Positions 41,171 to 49,113 of a DNA stretch of 57,716 nucleotides are shown piece by piece (the stretch's first letter is position 1; each line of letters begins with the position of its first letter). This stretch comes from Microbispora sp. H13382 (lineage in GTDB: Bacteria; Actinomycetota; Actinomycetes; Streptosporangiales; Streptosporangiaceae): contig NZ_JABBXA010000034.1 in NCBI RefSeq assembly GCF_014161445.1, forward strand, positions 1 to 57,716, written 5' to 3'. Below the pieces are notes generated by a model. That model was not told the DNA's origin. It saw only the letters and a list, made by a program, of their open reading frames with translations, and ran no database searches. The translations under genes were made by a program, and so were the position numbers.

Positions 41171-42838
41171 TCAGGACTCAGGAGACCGGGGCTTCAGGAG
41201 ACCCGGGGCCCATGAGGCGGGGTGCTCCCCCTGCCGGGGCGGCGGACTCGTCCAGTGGGGCCGCGCGCCGTCCGCGGCGCCGGGCGGCCTCACATAGGTG
41301 AGCGTGCCGAAGTGGCTGTCCATCGTCGCCAGCAGATCGTCCACCGGGGGCTGCCGCACCCCCTCCGCGTCGATCCTGCCGAGCTCGTCGAGCCACGCCG
41401 CGGTCCTCGCCAGCGACACCTCGACGTGCCAGGAACCGCCCTCGGCCGCCCTCCTGAGCAGCGCCGCGACCGCGCCGAACGCGGCCAGGTAACCGGTGCC
41501 GTGGTCGAGTGCCTGCGCGGGCAGTGGGCTGGGCCGCAGGCCGTCGCCGTTCTCGTGGGCGATTCCGCACGCCATTTGGACGAGGCTGTCGAATCCTCTC
41601 CTCGAGGCCCACGGCCCGCGCCCGCCGTACGCGGAGATGTCGACGCAGACGATGCCCGGCCGCAGGGCGGCGAGGTCGTCCGGCCCGAAACCCCTGGCCC
41701 GCAGGGCCCCTGGCCGGTACGCCTGCACGACCACGTCAGCCTGGCGGACCAGGTCGCGCAGCCTGTCCGCCTCCGACCGCAGATCGATGTGGCACGACCT
41801 CTTGCCGAACGCCGTCTCCACCACGAGCCCCGGCACCTCCGGCAGGTGCGCGGCGCCCACACGCAGCACGTCCGCGCCGTACGCCGCGAGCGCCCGCGCG
41901 GCCACCGGTCCGGCGATCACGCGGGTCAGGTCGAGCACCCGTATGCCGCTCAGCGGTCGATGCGGCCCGGCCGGGAGGCCGGTGGCGGGGTCCGCAGGCA
42001 TCTCCCCGGCCCATGCGCGGCCCTCCGTGGAAGGGCCGGTCCGGCTATGGCCGGTCCCGCCACCGCTCCCGCCGCGGCAGGTTCCGCTGCGATCAGACTC
42101 GCTCCGGCCGGTTCCGCTGCGGCCGGCCTCGCTGCCGCCGCTCCCACCGCCGGTTCCGCTGTGGCCGATCTCATCGCGGCCGGTTCCGCCTCCGCGCGGC
42201 CGGCCGTCCCCTTCCCCGTCGGGCCGCCGGGAGACGCCGACAAGAGGAAGACCGGCCAGCGCCCGTGCCTGCGGGTGCGCGAGCCACTCCGCCCTGCTCC
42301 GCATCGCCGCCGCGCAGCCGCCCGCGCGAATCACGGCTTCCTCGATGTCGACCGCCGCACGGCCGGCACACGCCCTTGCGACGTCCTCCTTGCCCGAACC
42401 CGGGGGCAGCCCGAGCGCGCGCACGGCGGCGTCGCGGTGGTGATCGAAGTTGCAATGGAGCCGCACCCAGCCGTCCGATGCGCGGTAGTCCCCCGAGAGC
42501 GCGGCCCAGACGTCCATGCCCTTCCCGTCGGTGCGGAAATGCCGCTCGCTCTGGAAGGCCACGGCGGCATGGCGGACATCGATGGTCACGTCCAGGTCAT
42601 GGTGGGCACCGCGAGACCCTTCCGGGCCACAGAGCCCTTCCTCGTCCTTCCCCTCGGTCCGCACGACAGTTCGCGCGGCGTACGCGGCGACGGCGGCGGT
42701 GAGGGCGCCGGCCGAGGCCGCGGCCATCGTGCCGATGGGGAAGACGGACGGCAGCACGGGATCATCTCCGGTGACCCGGACATCCGGCAGGGCGACCCCG
42801 GCGCTCGCGCCCAGCTCCCTGATCAGTTTCGCGGTCAC
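41171..42838 (-). CDS. CaiB/BaiF CoA transferase family protein with repetitive insert
   Basis: 555 residues from GTG 42838 (GAGGAG six bases upstream). The C-terminal half is a type III CoA transferase: PLSGIRVLDLTRVIAGPVAA, RALAAYGADVLRVG, DLRSEADRLRDLVRQADVVV, and the AYGGRGPWASRRGFDSLVQM segment. The N-terminal part is a second, shorter family-like lobe (WVRLHCNFDHHRDAAVRALG). Between them (about residues 205-285) is a Gly/Ser/Thr/Arg-rich insert with repeated SGTGR units, unusual for the family. Substrate unknown. Its neighbours are ribosomal and DNA-uptake genes, so context is uninformative. Confidence 0.85.
   Translation of the reverse strand: MTAKLIRELGASAGVALPDVRVTGDDPVLPSVFPIGTMAAASAGALTAAVAAYAARTVVRTEGKDEEGLCGPEGSRGAHHDLDVTIDVRHAAVAFQSERHFRTDGKGMDVWAALSGDYRASDGWVRLHCNFDHHRDAAVRALGLPPGSGKEDVARACAGRAAVDIEEAVIRAGGCAAAMRSRAEWLAHPQARALAGLPLVGVSRRPDGEGDGRPRGGGTGRDEIGHSGTGGGSGGSEAGRSGTGRSESDRSGTCRGGSGGGTGHSRTGPSTEGRAWAGEMPADPATGLPAGPHRPLSGIRVLDLTRVIAGPVAARALAAYGADVLRVGAAHLPEVPGLVVETAFGKRSCHIDLRSEADRLRDLVRQADVVVQAYRPGALRARGFGPDDLAALRPGIVCVDISAYGGRGPWASRRGFDSLVQMACGIAHENGDGLRPSPLPAQALDHGTGYLAAFGAVAALLRRAAEGGSWHVEVSLARTAAWLDELGRIDAEGVRQPPVDDLLATMDSHFGTLTYVRPPGAADGARPHWTSPPPRQGEHPASWAPGLLKPRSPES
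42081..42192. repeat. 30-bp-period repeats inside the CoA transferase gene
   Basis: GTTCCGCTGC-type units start at 42081, 42111, 42153 and 42183 (spacings 30, 42, 30). All spacings are multiples of three, so the minus-strand protein stays in frame and gains a Ser/Gly/Thr/Arg-rich insert. Confidence 0.8.
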
Positions 42839-43145
42839 TGCCGTCTCCTCACTTCCGATGCCCGGCGGCATGCTCCGTCGAAGCGGAGCCGCCATCCGCC
42901 TCCGGGGGACCCGGGCAAGTATTCATGCCCGTCGCAGTCTGCCCGCGGCCGCCCCTCCGCTTCCGCCCCTGGCCTCGCCTGTGGACGGCAAGAGCGCTCT
43001 CTCCCTGCTCACCTGCGGCTTTCTCCGCCCGTCCACAGCCACCGACCCGCGTGCCGCGCTTGTCCCCCGCGCTTGTCCACAGAAAGAGGTTCGGTGGCAC
43101 GGGCGGGAGGCCGCGTCGGCGATCGTCTGCGCCGGAGGTGGTCCC
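42839..43145. other. Divergent promoter region of the CoA transferase and yraN operon
   Basis: About 307 bases without a gene between divergent starts. Its main content is a cluster of DnaA-box-like sequences at 42979-43081, described separately. A GGAGGTGGTCCC ribosome binding site precedes yraN at its right edge. Confidence 0.6.
42979..43081. promoter_or_regulatory. Cluster of DnaA-box-like sequences
   Basis: TTGTCCACA (43073-43081) is identical to the strong actinobacterial DnaA box. CCGTCCACA occurs at 43029-43037 and inverted at 42980-42988; the latter two form a 10-bp perfect inverted repeat CTGTGGACGG/CCGTCCACAG. TTGTCCCCC (43060-43068) is a weaker match. They lie upstream of yraN-comM-dprA, so DnaA could regulate that operon. 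Confidence 0.5.
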
Positions 43146-43499
43146 ATGGCGGCGAAGGATCGGCTGGGCAGGCAGGGCGAGCAACTCGCCGTGACCTTTC
43201 TGACGGCGAAAGGCATGCACGTACTCGACCGCAATTGGCGCTGCGCGGAGGGCGAGATCGACATCGTCGCCCGCGACGGCAACGCGCTGGTGATCGTGGA
43301 GGTGAAGACCCGCTCCGGGCGCAGCCACGGCACCGCGTTCGAGGCGGTGACCGGCGCGAAACTGCTGCGCCTGCGGGTGCTGGCCGGCAGATGGCTCGCC
43401 ACGCGCACCGAGCGCTTCGACACGATACGGATCGACGTGATCGCGATCGAGCGGTTCGCCGGCGACTTCTCTCTCCGGCACGAACGCGGGGTGGTCTGA
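43146..43499 (+). CDS. YraN family protein (UPF0102, endonuclease-like fold)
   Basis: 117 residues: GRQGEQLAVTFLTAKGMHVL, NWRCAEGEIDIVARDGNALV, VEVKTRSG and a basic middle. The E-x-D-x(n)-E-x-K pattern is the Holliday-junction-resolvase-like nuclease site of the family. Function unclear, possibly DNA processing, as it is always near comM/dprA. ATG 43146 follows CGGAGGTGGTCCC. First gene of the yraN-comM-dprA operon; the comM ATG is one base after its stop. Confidence 0.92.
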   Translation: MAAKDRLGRQGEQLAVTFLTAKGMHVLDRNWRCAEGEIDIVARDGNALVIVEVKTRSGRSHGTAFEAVTGAKLLRLRVLAGRWLATRTERFDTIRIDVIAIERFAGDFSLRHERGVV

Positions 43500-43500
43500 G

Positions 43501-45057
43501 ATGCCCGTCGCCCGGACGCACTGCGTCGGCCTCGTGGGCGTCACCGGGCGCCTCGTCGAGGTCGAGGCCGATGTCGGCCCCGGCGTCGCCGGAACGCACT
43601 TCATCGGGCTTCTCGACACCGCGATCAGCGAAGCCCGGGGCCGTGTGAGATCCGCGCTGATCAACAGCAGGTTCGCCTGGCCGGACGCGCGGGTCACCGT
43701 GAGCCTGTCCCCGGCCACGCTGCCCAAGCGGGGGTCGCTCTTCGATCTGGCCATCGCGATCGCGGTGCTCGGCGCGGCCGGCGCCGTGCCCGCGCAGCGG
43801 ATCGCGGCGCCGATGTTCCTCGGCGAGCTCGGTCTCGACGGGCGGGTCCGTCCGGTCCGGGGCGTGCTGCCGGCCGCGCTCGCCGCCGCCGAGGCGGGGG
43901 TGCGCACGGTCGTGGTGCCCGCGCTCAACTCCGCCGAGGCCGCCCTCGTGCCCGACCTCACCGTGGTTCCCGTCGCCACGCTCGGCGAACTGGTGGGATG
44001 GCTCCGCTCGGGCGACCTGCACCGGCTTCCGGTCGTGGCGGAAGCCGCCTCACTGTCGCGGGACGCCGAGCACATCGCGCCCGCCGGGGGCCCGCCGGGG
44101 CCGGACCTGTGCGATGTGGCCGGGCAGCCGATGGGCCGCAAGGCGCTGGAGGTGTGCGCGGCCGGCGGGCACAACCTGTGGATGCTGGGCCCACCGGGGA
44201 GCGGCAAGACCATGCTCGCCGAGCGTCTGCCCACCCTCCTTCCGCCGCTCGACCAGGAGAAGGCGCTTGAGGTGTCCGCCATTCACTCGGTGGCCGGAAC
44301 GCTTCCGGCGGGGCGCCCGCTGCTCACCCGGCCCCCCTTCATGGCCCCGCACCACAGCGCGACGATGGCGGCCGTCGTCGGCGGTGGAAGCGGAGGCGTC
44401 GTGCGGCCCGGAGCGGTGTCGCTCGCGCACCGGGGCGTGCTCTTCCTCGACGAGGCCCCGGAGTTCGCGACCACCGTGCTCGACTCCCTGCGGCAGCCTC
44501 TCGAGTCCGGAACGGTGACGATCGCACGGGCTGTCGGCGCGGTCACGTTCCCCGCCCGGTTCACGCTGGTCCTGGCGGCCAATCCGTGTCCGTGTGGCCT
44601 GCAGGGAACGGTTGGACACCCCTGCAGGTGCACCCCCGCGGGGCGGCGCCGCTATCTCGACCGGCTCTCGGGTCCGCTGCTGGACCGCGTCGACGTGAAG
44701 ATGAAGATCGGCCGGGCCACCCGTGCCGAGTTGCTCGCGGACCGGCACTTCGTGGAGACCAGCGCGACCGTGGCCGAGCGGGTGAGACTGGCGCGCGAGC
44801 GGGCCGCCAGGCGATTATCCGGCACCCCCTGGCGCACCAACGCCGAGGTGTCCTCGTCCGCGTTGCACCGCGACCTCCGCCTGCCCGACACCGCGATGGC
44901 CCCGCTGCACCGGGGCCTCGACGTAGGCACGCTCAGCGCACGTGGCCTGGACCGCGTGCTCCGCGTCTCCTGGACGCTCGCGGATCTCGCCGGGAAAGAC
45001 CGTCCGGGCCAGACCGAGACTTCGGCGGCCCTCGCACTATGGCTCGGAGTGGACTGA
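43501..45057 (+). CDS. comM: ComM/YifB family Mg-chelatase-like AAA+ protein
   Basis: 518 residues. N-terminal Lon-like domain (DVGPGVAGTHFIGLLDTAIS, SLSPATLPKRGSLFDLAIAI), then an AAA+ ATPase with Walker A MLGPPGSGKTMLAERL, Walker B VLFLDEAPEF, and a Cys-rich NPCPCG...GHPCRC zinc-like motif after it. ComM is a branch-migration helicase that helps integrate transformed DNA in other bacteria. Its stop overlaps the start of dprA. Confidence 0.95.
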   Translation: MPVARTHCVGLVGVTGRLVEVEADVGPGVAGTHFIGLLDTAISEARGRVRSALINSRFAWPDARVTVSLSPATLPKRGSLFDLAIAIAVLGAAGAVPAQRIAAPMFLGELGLDGRVRPVRGVLPAALAAAEAGVRTVVVPALNSAEAALVPDLTVVPVATLGELVGWLRSGDLHRLPVVAEAASLSRDAEHIAPAGGPPGPDLCDVAGQPMGRKALEVCAAGGHNLWMLGPPGSGKTMLAERLPTLLPPLDQEKALEVSAIHSVAGTLPAGRPLLTRPPFMAPHHSATMAAVVGGGSGGVVRPGAVSLAHRGVLFLDEAPEFATTVLDSLRQPLESGTVTIARAVGAVTFPARFTLVLAANPCPCGLQGTVGHPCRCTPAGRRRYLDRLSGPLLDRVDVKMKIGRATRAELLADRHFVETSATVAERVRLARERAARRLSGTPWRTNAEVSSSALHRDLRLPDTAMAPLHRGLDVGTLSARGLDRVLRVSWTLADLAGKDRPGQTETSAALALWLGVD

Positions 45058-46403
45058 TGGAAGCGACCGAATTCCCCGCCGCCGACGACGTGCCGTCCGG
45101 CGACGCCCTCGCCCGGGCGGCGGGCACGCCCGGCACGGCCGGGAACGTCGATGGCCCAGCCGGGAACACGACGGACGCGGTTGAGAACGACGACCTGGCC
45201 GGGAACATGGATGGCTCGGCCGGGGACGACGCGGGCGGGCCGGGCAGGGCGGAGCGGCTGGCCCGGGTGGCGATCATGCGCATGGCCGAGGCGGGCGACG
45301 CGGTGATGGGCCGCTTGATCGCCCGCTACGGTCCGGTGGGCGCGATGCGGCAGGCGAGACGCGGCGTGCTGGATCCCGGCTTCGCGCGCGACGAGAAGGA
45401 CCGCGCCGACGCTTCCCGGCGCCCTGTCGATCTCGGCCGGCATGCGGCCGCCTGGGCGGCCCGCTACTCCGACCCCGCGGCCGACCTGGCACAAGGCAGG
45501 CAGCGAGGAGCGCGGCTCGTCGTCCCGGGTGACTCCGAATGGCCGACTCAGCTCGACGACCTCGGGGACGCCCGGCCGTTCGGCCTGTGGGTGGACGGAC
45601 GGGCGAACCTGCGGTTCTCCTGCCTGCGCTCGGTGTCCGTCGTCGGGGCCAGGGCCGCGACCGCGTACGGCACGACCGTGGCGGCCGAGTTCGCCATGAG
45701 CCTCGGCGGACGTGGGTGGACCGTGATCAGCGGGGGTGCCTACGGGATCGACGGCGCCGCCCACCGGGGCGCACTGGCCTCCGGGACCCCCACGGTCGTC
45801 GTGCTCGCCTGCGGGACGGACGTGTGTTATCCCAGCGCCCACGAAGACCTGTTCCGTGCCGTGCGCGAGCAGGGCGCGGTGATCAGCGAGTGGCCGCCGG
45901 GCGCTCACCCCACCCGGCTGCGGTTCCTCATCCGCAACCGGGTCATCGCGGCCCTGTCGCGGGGAACCGTTGTCGTCCAGGCGGCCGCGCGCAGCGGTGC
46001 GCTCAACACGGCCACTCACGCCTGGGGCCTGAACCGGCATCTGATGGCCGTTCCCGGCCCCATCACCACCGACGTCTCCGCGGGTTGCCACGTCCTGATC
46101 CGTCAGGGCAAGGCCGTCTGCGTCACAGCGCCCGAGGAGATCGTCGAACTGGTCGGCTTCATCGGTGACGACCTCGCACCGGAGCGACGCGGACCCGTGC
46201 GGCCTCGTGACGGACTGAACGACGAGACCAGGCGTGTGCTCGAAGCGATTCCCGCACGGCGTGCCACGGGTCCCGCCGCGATCGCCGTCGCCGCCGGTGT
46301 GGACATCGGAACCGCGCTCGCCTGCCTCGGCGCCCTGGCCGCCGCGGGGTTCGTCGAGAACGTGGACCGGGGGTGGCGGCTGCGGCCCGAAGCACGCGAA
46401 TGA
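45057..46403 (+). CDS. dprA: DNA processing protein DprA
   Basis: 448 residues. The Rossmann-like DprA core is complete: SVVGARAATAYGTTVAAEFA, VISGGAYGIDGAAHRGALAS, VVVLACGTDVCYPSAHEDLF, ISEWPPG, FLIRNRVIAALSRGTVVVQA. A winged-helix C-terminal domain ends the protein. DprA loads RecA on incoming single-stranded DNA. The first 75 residues include a Gly/Asn/Asp-rich repeat (GTAGNVDGPAGN...DLAGNMDGSAGD), unlike most homologues. ATG 45057 overlaps the comM stop (TGATG) with CGGAG seven bases upstream. Confidence 0.94.
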   Translation: MEATEFPAADDVPSGDALARAAGTPGTAGNVDGPAGNTTDAVENDDLAGNMDGSAGDDAGGPGRAERLARVAIMRMAEAGDAVMGRLIARYGPVGAMRQARRGVLDPGFARDEKDRADASRRPVDLGRHAAAWAARYSDPAADLAQGRQRGARLVVPGDSEWPTQLDDLGDARPFGLWVDGRANLRFSCLRSVSVVGARAATAYGTTVAAEFAMSLGGRGWTVISGGAYGIDGAAHRGALASGTPTVVVLACGTDVCYPSAHEDLFRAVREQGAVISEWPPGAHPTRLRFLIRNRVIAALSRGTVVVQAAARSGALNTATHAWGLNRHLMAVPGPITTDVSAGCHVLIRQGKAVCVTAPEEIVELVGFIGDDLAPERRGPVRPRDGLNDETRRVLEAIPARRATGPAAIAVAAGVDIGTALACLGALAAAGFVENVDRGWRLRPEARE

Positions 46404-46412
46404 ACCGGCGAC

Positions 46413-46541
46413 ACCGCGCCGAAGCGGCCGGCGCTCGGGGATGGACCGGCGGCGCCCGGCGCTCCGGGATCAATCTGCGAGACCGCACGCCGAAGCGACC
46501 GATGCCCTGGGACGAACCTCCGGCACCGCGCCGAAGCGGCC
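46413..46541. repeat. Three imperfect copies of ACCGCGCCGAAGCGGCC
   Basis: Copies at 46413-46429 and 46525-46541 are identical; a third at 46482-46500 has a two-base insertion and one change. Function unknown. Confidence 0.6.
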
Positions 46542-46690
46542 CGCCCGGGAACGAGGCCCGTGTATAGCATGCGGGTCGTGGCTGTGTTCCTTCCCCATGG
46601 CGTGCGGGAACGAGACGCTCATGCGCATCGGATGCCGCTCGTGGGCAATAGGACCACAAGAGGTGGGACCCGGCCGGTCCGTCGCCGCGG

Positions 46691-46721
46691 CACCGGGTTA
46701 CGAGAGTCACCGGGTTACGAG
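46691..46721. repeat. 14-bp direct repeat in the xerC upstream region
   Basis: CACCGGGTTACGAG at 46691-46704 and 46708-46721, separated by AGT. The 17-bp period would place both copies on offset helix faces. It lies 60-90 bases before the GTG of xerC. Confidence 0.75.
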
Positions 46722-46780
46722 GCGCCCGCGGGCGGCGGCGACCGTGCCCATCGAGCGGGAAACGAGGGGAAGGACGCGCC

Positions 46781-47701
46781 GTGGCAGCGGGCGAAGGGCA
46801 GGGGCTCGGGGAGTTCGACGCCGTCCTGGAGCGGTTCGAGCGGCATCTGCGTCTCGAACGCGACCTGTCACCGCACACGACCAGGGCGTACCTGGGAGAC
46901 ATCTCCTCGCTGATCGCGCACATGAGGGCCGCCGGGCACGAGAACGTGTCCGGTCTCGACGTGGCCGTCCTGCGCGACTGGCTGGGAGACCAGCACCAGG
47001 CCGGACGATCGAGGGCGACGCTCGCCCGCCGTTCCGCCTGTGTCCGCGTCTTCACCGCCTTCTGCCACCGGCGGCGGTGGCTGGCGAGTGACCCCGGGTT
47101 GCTCCTCGGCACGGCGAAGGCCGAACGCCGGCTGCCGAAGGTGCTGGACCAGACGGAGGCCGAGGCCGTCCTCAGCACGCAGGGACCTGGCGACCCCAGG
47201 GACCTGCGCGATCGGGCGATGCTGGAGCTGCTGTACGCGACCGGCATACGGGTGAGCGAGCTGTGCGGCCTCGACGTCGACGACGTGGACCGGGACCGCC
47301 GTACGGTCCGCGTGCTAGGGAAGGGACGCAAGGAGCGGACGGTGCCCTTCGGGCTGCCCGCGCTGCACGCCCTGGACGCCTGGTGCGTCCGGGGCAGGCC
47401 CCTGTGGGTGCGCGAAGGGAGCGCCCCCGCGCTCTTCCTCGGCGTACGGGGAGGCCGGATCGACCAGGGGACCGTCAGGCGCGTCGTGCACGCCCGTCTG
47501 GCGCAGGTCGAGGGGGCACCCGACATGGGCCCGCACGGGCTGCGCCACACCGCCGCCACGCACCTGCTCGAAGGCGGGGCGGACCTACGATCCGTGCAGG
47601 AGATGCTCGGGCACGCGTCCCTGGCCACCACACAGATCTACACGCATGTGTCGATCGAGCGGCTGCGGACCGCCTACCGCCAGGCCCATCCCCGCGCCTG
47701 A
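46781..47701 (+). CDS. xerC: Tyrosine recombinase XerC
   Basis: 306 residues. N-terminal SAM-like DNA-binding domain (RFERHLRLERDLSPHTTRAY), then the catalytic domain with Arg in ATGIRVSELCGLDVDDVD, Lys in GKGRKERTVPFG, HxxR in GPHGLRHTAATHLLEGGADL, His in GHAS, and the nucleophile Tyr in IYTHV. With XerD it resolves chromosome dimers at dif. GTG 46781 follows AAGGA. Placed after dprA as in other actinobacteria. Confidence 0.95.
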   Translation: MAAGEGQGLGEFDAVLERFERHLRLERDLSPHTTRAYLGDISSLIAHMRAAGHENVSGLDVAVLRDWLGDQHQAGRSRATLARRSACVRVFTAFCHRRRWLASDPGLLLGTAKAERRLPKVLDQTEAEAVLSTQGPGDPRDLRDRAMLELLYATGIRVSELCGLDVDDVDRDRRTVRVLGKGRKERTVPFGLPALHALDAWCVRGRPLWVREGSAPALFLGVRGGRIDQGTVRRVVHARLAQVEGAPDMGPHGLRHTAATHLLEGGADLRSVQEMLGHASLATTQIYTHVSIERLRTAYRQAHPRA

Positions 47702-47788
47702 CCATCGCGGACGCGTGTCGTCCGTCAGCCCGCCGGGAACCTCCTGCGGCTGCCGGAACCTTTCGCCCGTCAGCCCGAACCGTCACCA

Positions 47789-47810
47789 GGGGCCGGGCTT
47801 CCCCGGCCCC
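47789..47810. terminator. Hairpin between convergent xerC and M23 genes
   Basis: GGGGCCGGG-CTTC-CCCGGCCCC, a perfect 9-bp stem, 88 bases after xerC and 151 before the M23 stop. No U-run. Nothing else is visible in the 259-base gap. Confidence 0.65.
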
Positions 47811-47960
47811 CACGCCCCACCGGTGCTCCAGTGCGCACGCCAGGCGAACCAGGCCCGCCGCGGCCGGAGGCACCCGTGCCCGCGACCGGCCGAAGCGAAC
47901 GCCGGAACACCGCCGGAACACCGCCGGGGCGCGTCCGGCCGCCCAGGAGGCCGAACCGGC

Positions 47961-48662
47961 TCACCGTGGAATCGGACGGGCTCCGCCGACGGACCATCGG
48001 GGCAGGAGGCGGACCTGCCCCCGGCCGAACAGCAGGAGCGGGTCCAGGTAGAGGCGCCCGCGCAGAAGTCCCCAATGCAGGCAGGAGGCGGCGCAGTGCG
48101 CGGCGCCGTCCTCCTCGACGGTGCCGATGACCTGACCGGCCGCGACGACGTCACCTGGCCGGACCAGGGCACGGACCGGCAGGTAGGTGGTGCGCAGGCC
48201 ACCGGGATGGAAGATCGTCACGACTCCTCGGCCGGCGATCCGCTCGGCCAGGCCGACGGTTCCCGCTCCTGCGGCCATCACCTTCTCCCCGGGCCGTGCG
48301 GCCAGGTCCACGCCCCGGTGACCGGCCAGCCACCGCTGCGCGGGCGGATCGAAGCGCCTGATCGGACGTGCGCGCCCGGAAAGCGGCCACCGCCACTCGG
48401 GCGCCTCATGCTGCCCGGTCCTGCCCGGCGCGCCGGGCGTGACCTGCAGGGCCGGGGCGTCCTGCAGGTCCGGCATGACCGGCTGCGTGACGCCACGAGG
48501 CCGGGCCGCCGCGGCCTCCTCGGTCCCGCGCGCTCTCGCCTTCCCGACGGCCGCGTGAGGCCCCATGAGGACCGGGGCGGCGACCGGCACGAGGGCATCG
48601 CGGGGACGCGTGAGGGCCACGGTCAGCATGGACAGCACGAGCACGTACGCGACGAGACGCAT
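47961..48662 (-). CDS. M23 family peptidase-like protein
   Basis: 233 residues: signal peptide (1 to about 20), a Pro/Ala-rich stalk, and a LytM/M23 domain. The first zinc pair is in AGHRGVDLAA; the barrel follows (GRGVVTIFHPGGLRTTYLPV, DVVAAGQVIG). The second motif, normally HxH, reads CLHWGLLRG, so the catalytic first His is Cys while the metal His is kept. The same CLHWGL form is, as far as I know, usual in actinobacterial proteins from this locus. A cell-wall role is likely; catalysis is uncertain. Confidence 0.88.
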   Translation of the reverse strand: MRLVAYVLVLSMLTVALTRPRDALVPVAAPVLMGPHAAVGKARARGTEEAAAARPRGVTQPVMPDLQDAPALQVTPGAPGRTGQHEAPEWRWPLSGRARPIRRFDPPAQRWLAGHRGVDLAARPGEKVMAAGAGTVGLAERIAGRGVVTIFHPGGLRTTYLPVRALVRPGDVVAAGQVIGTVEEDGAAHCAASCLHWGLLRGRLYLDPLLLFGRGQVRLLPRWSVGGARPIPR

Positions 48663-48735
48663 GCCGCGACGATGACGCCCCGCAGGCCTGCACAGAGCGG
48701 CCGAACGCCGTTCTGGGGACAGGCCCCGGGCATGG

Positions 48736-49059
48736 TCAGCTCGAGAAGCCCTCCTTGGGCATCTCGAGGTCGGGCTTGGCCAGTTCCTCGATGTTGACGT
48801 CCTTGAAGGTCACAACCCGAACGTTCTTCACGAAACGGGCAGGGCGGTACATGTCCCAGACCCAGGCGTCCTGCATCTTCACATCGAAGAAGACGTCACC
48901 GTTCTCGGCGGTGCGCACGTCGAGATCGACGGAGTTGGTGAGATAGAAGCGCCGCTCGGTCTCGACCACGTAGGTGAACAGGCCGACCACGTCGCGGTAC
49001 TCCCGGTAGAGCTGCAGCTCCATCTCGGTCTCGTACTTTTCGAGATCTTCCGCGCTCAT
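48736..49059 (-). CDS. DUF2469 family protein
   Basis: 107 residues from ATG 49059, with AGGAGG upstream. MSAEDLEKYETEMELQLYRE and the rest (YRDVVGLFTYVVETERRFYL, VKMQDAWVWDMYRPARFV) match the conserved actinobacterial DUF2469 family that follows rnhB. Function unknown. The C-terminus ends with PKEGFSS. Confidence 0.93.
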   Translation of the reverse strand: MSAEDLEKYETEMELQLYREYRDVVGLFTYVVETERRFYLTNSVDLDVRTAENGDVFFDVKMQDAWVWDMYRPARFVKNVRVVTFKDVNIEELAKPDLEMPKEGFSS

Positions 49060-49113
49060 CCCGGTCCTCCTCTTCCACGCCCCGTCGAGATCCCCCGCAG
49101 GCACCCGCCCCGT

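Larger units (their letters stand above)
46404..46780. other. Repeat-rich gap between dprA and xerC
   Basis: 377 bases without a supported gene. It contains three imperfect copies of ACCGCGCCGAAGCGGCC, a 14-bp direct repeat with 17-bp period near 46691-46721, and a possible -10 (TATAGC near 46563). An ORF from ATG 46569 runs into xerC in another frame but has no family resemblance. Confidence 0.5.

Noticed and set aside
41222..43648. 808-codon plus-strand ORF across the CoA transferase and yraN
   Set aside because: It is open only because of GC bias; it crosses two genes with clear family motifs in other frames.
46560..46913. ORF from ATG 46569 overlapping xerC
   Set aside because: No domain, Arg/Gly-rich, and runs into xerC out of frame.
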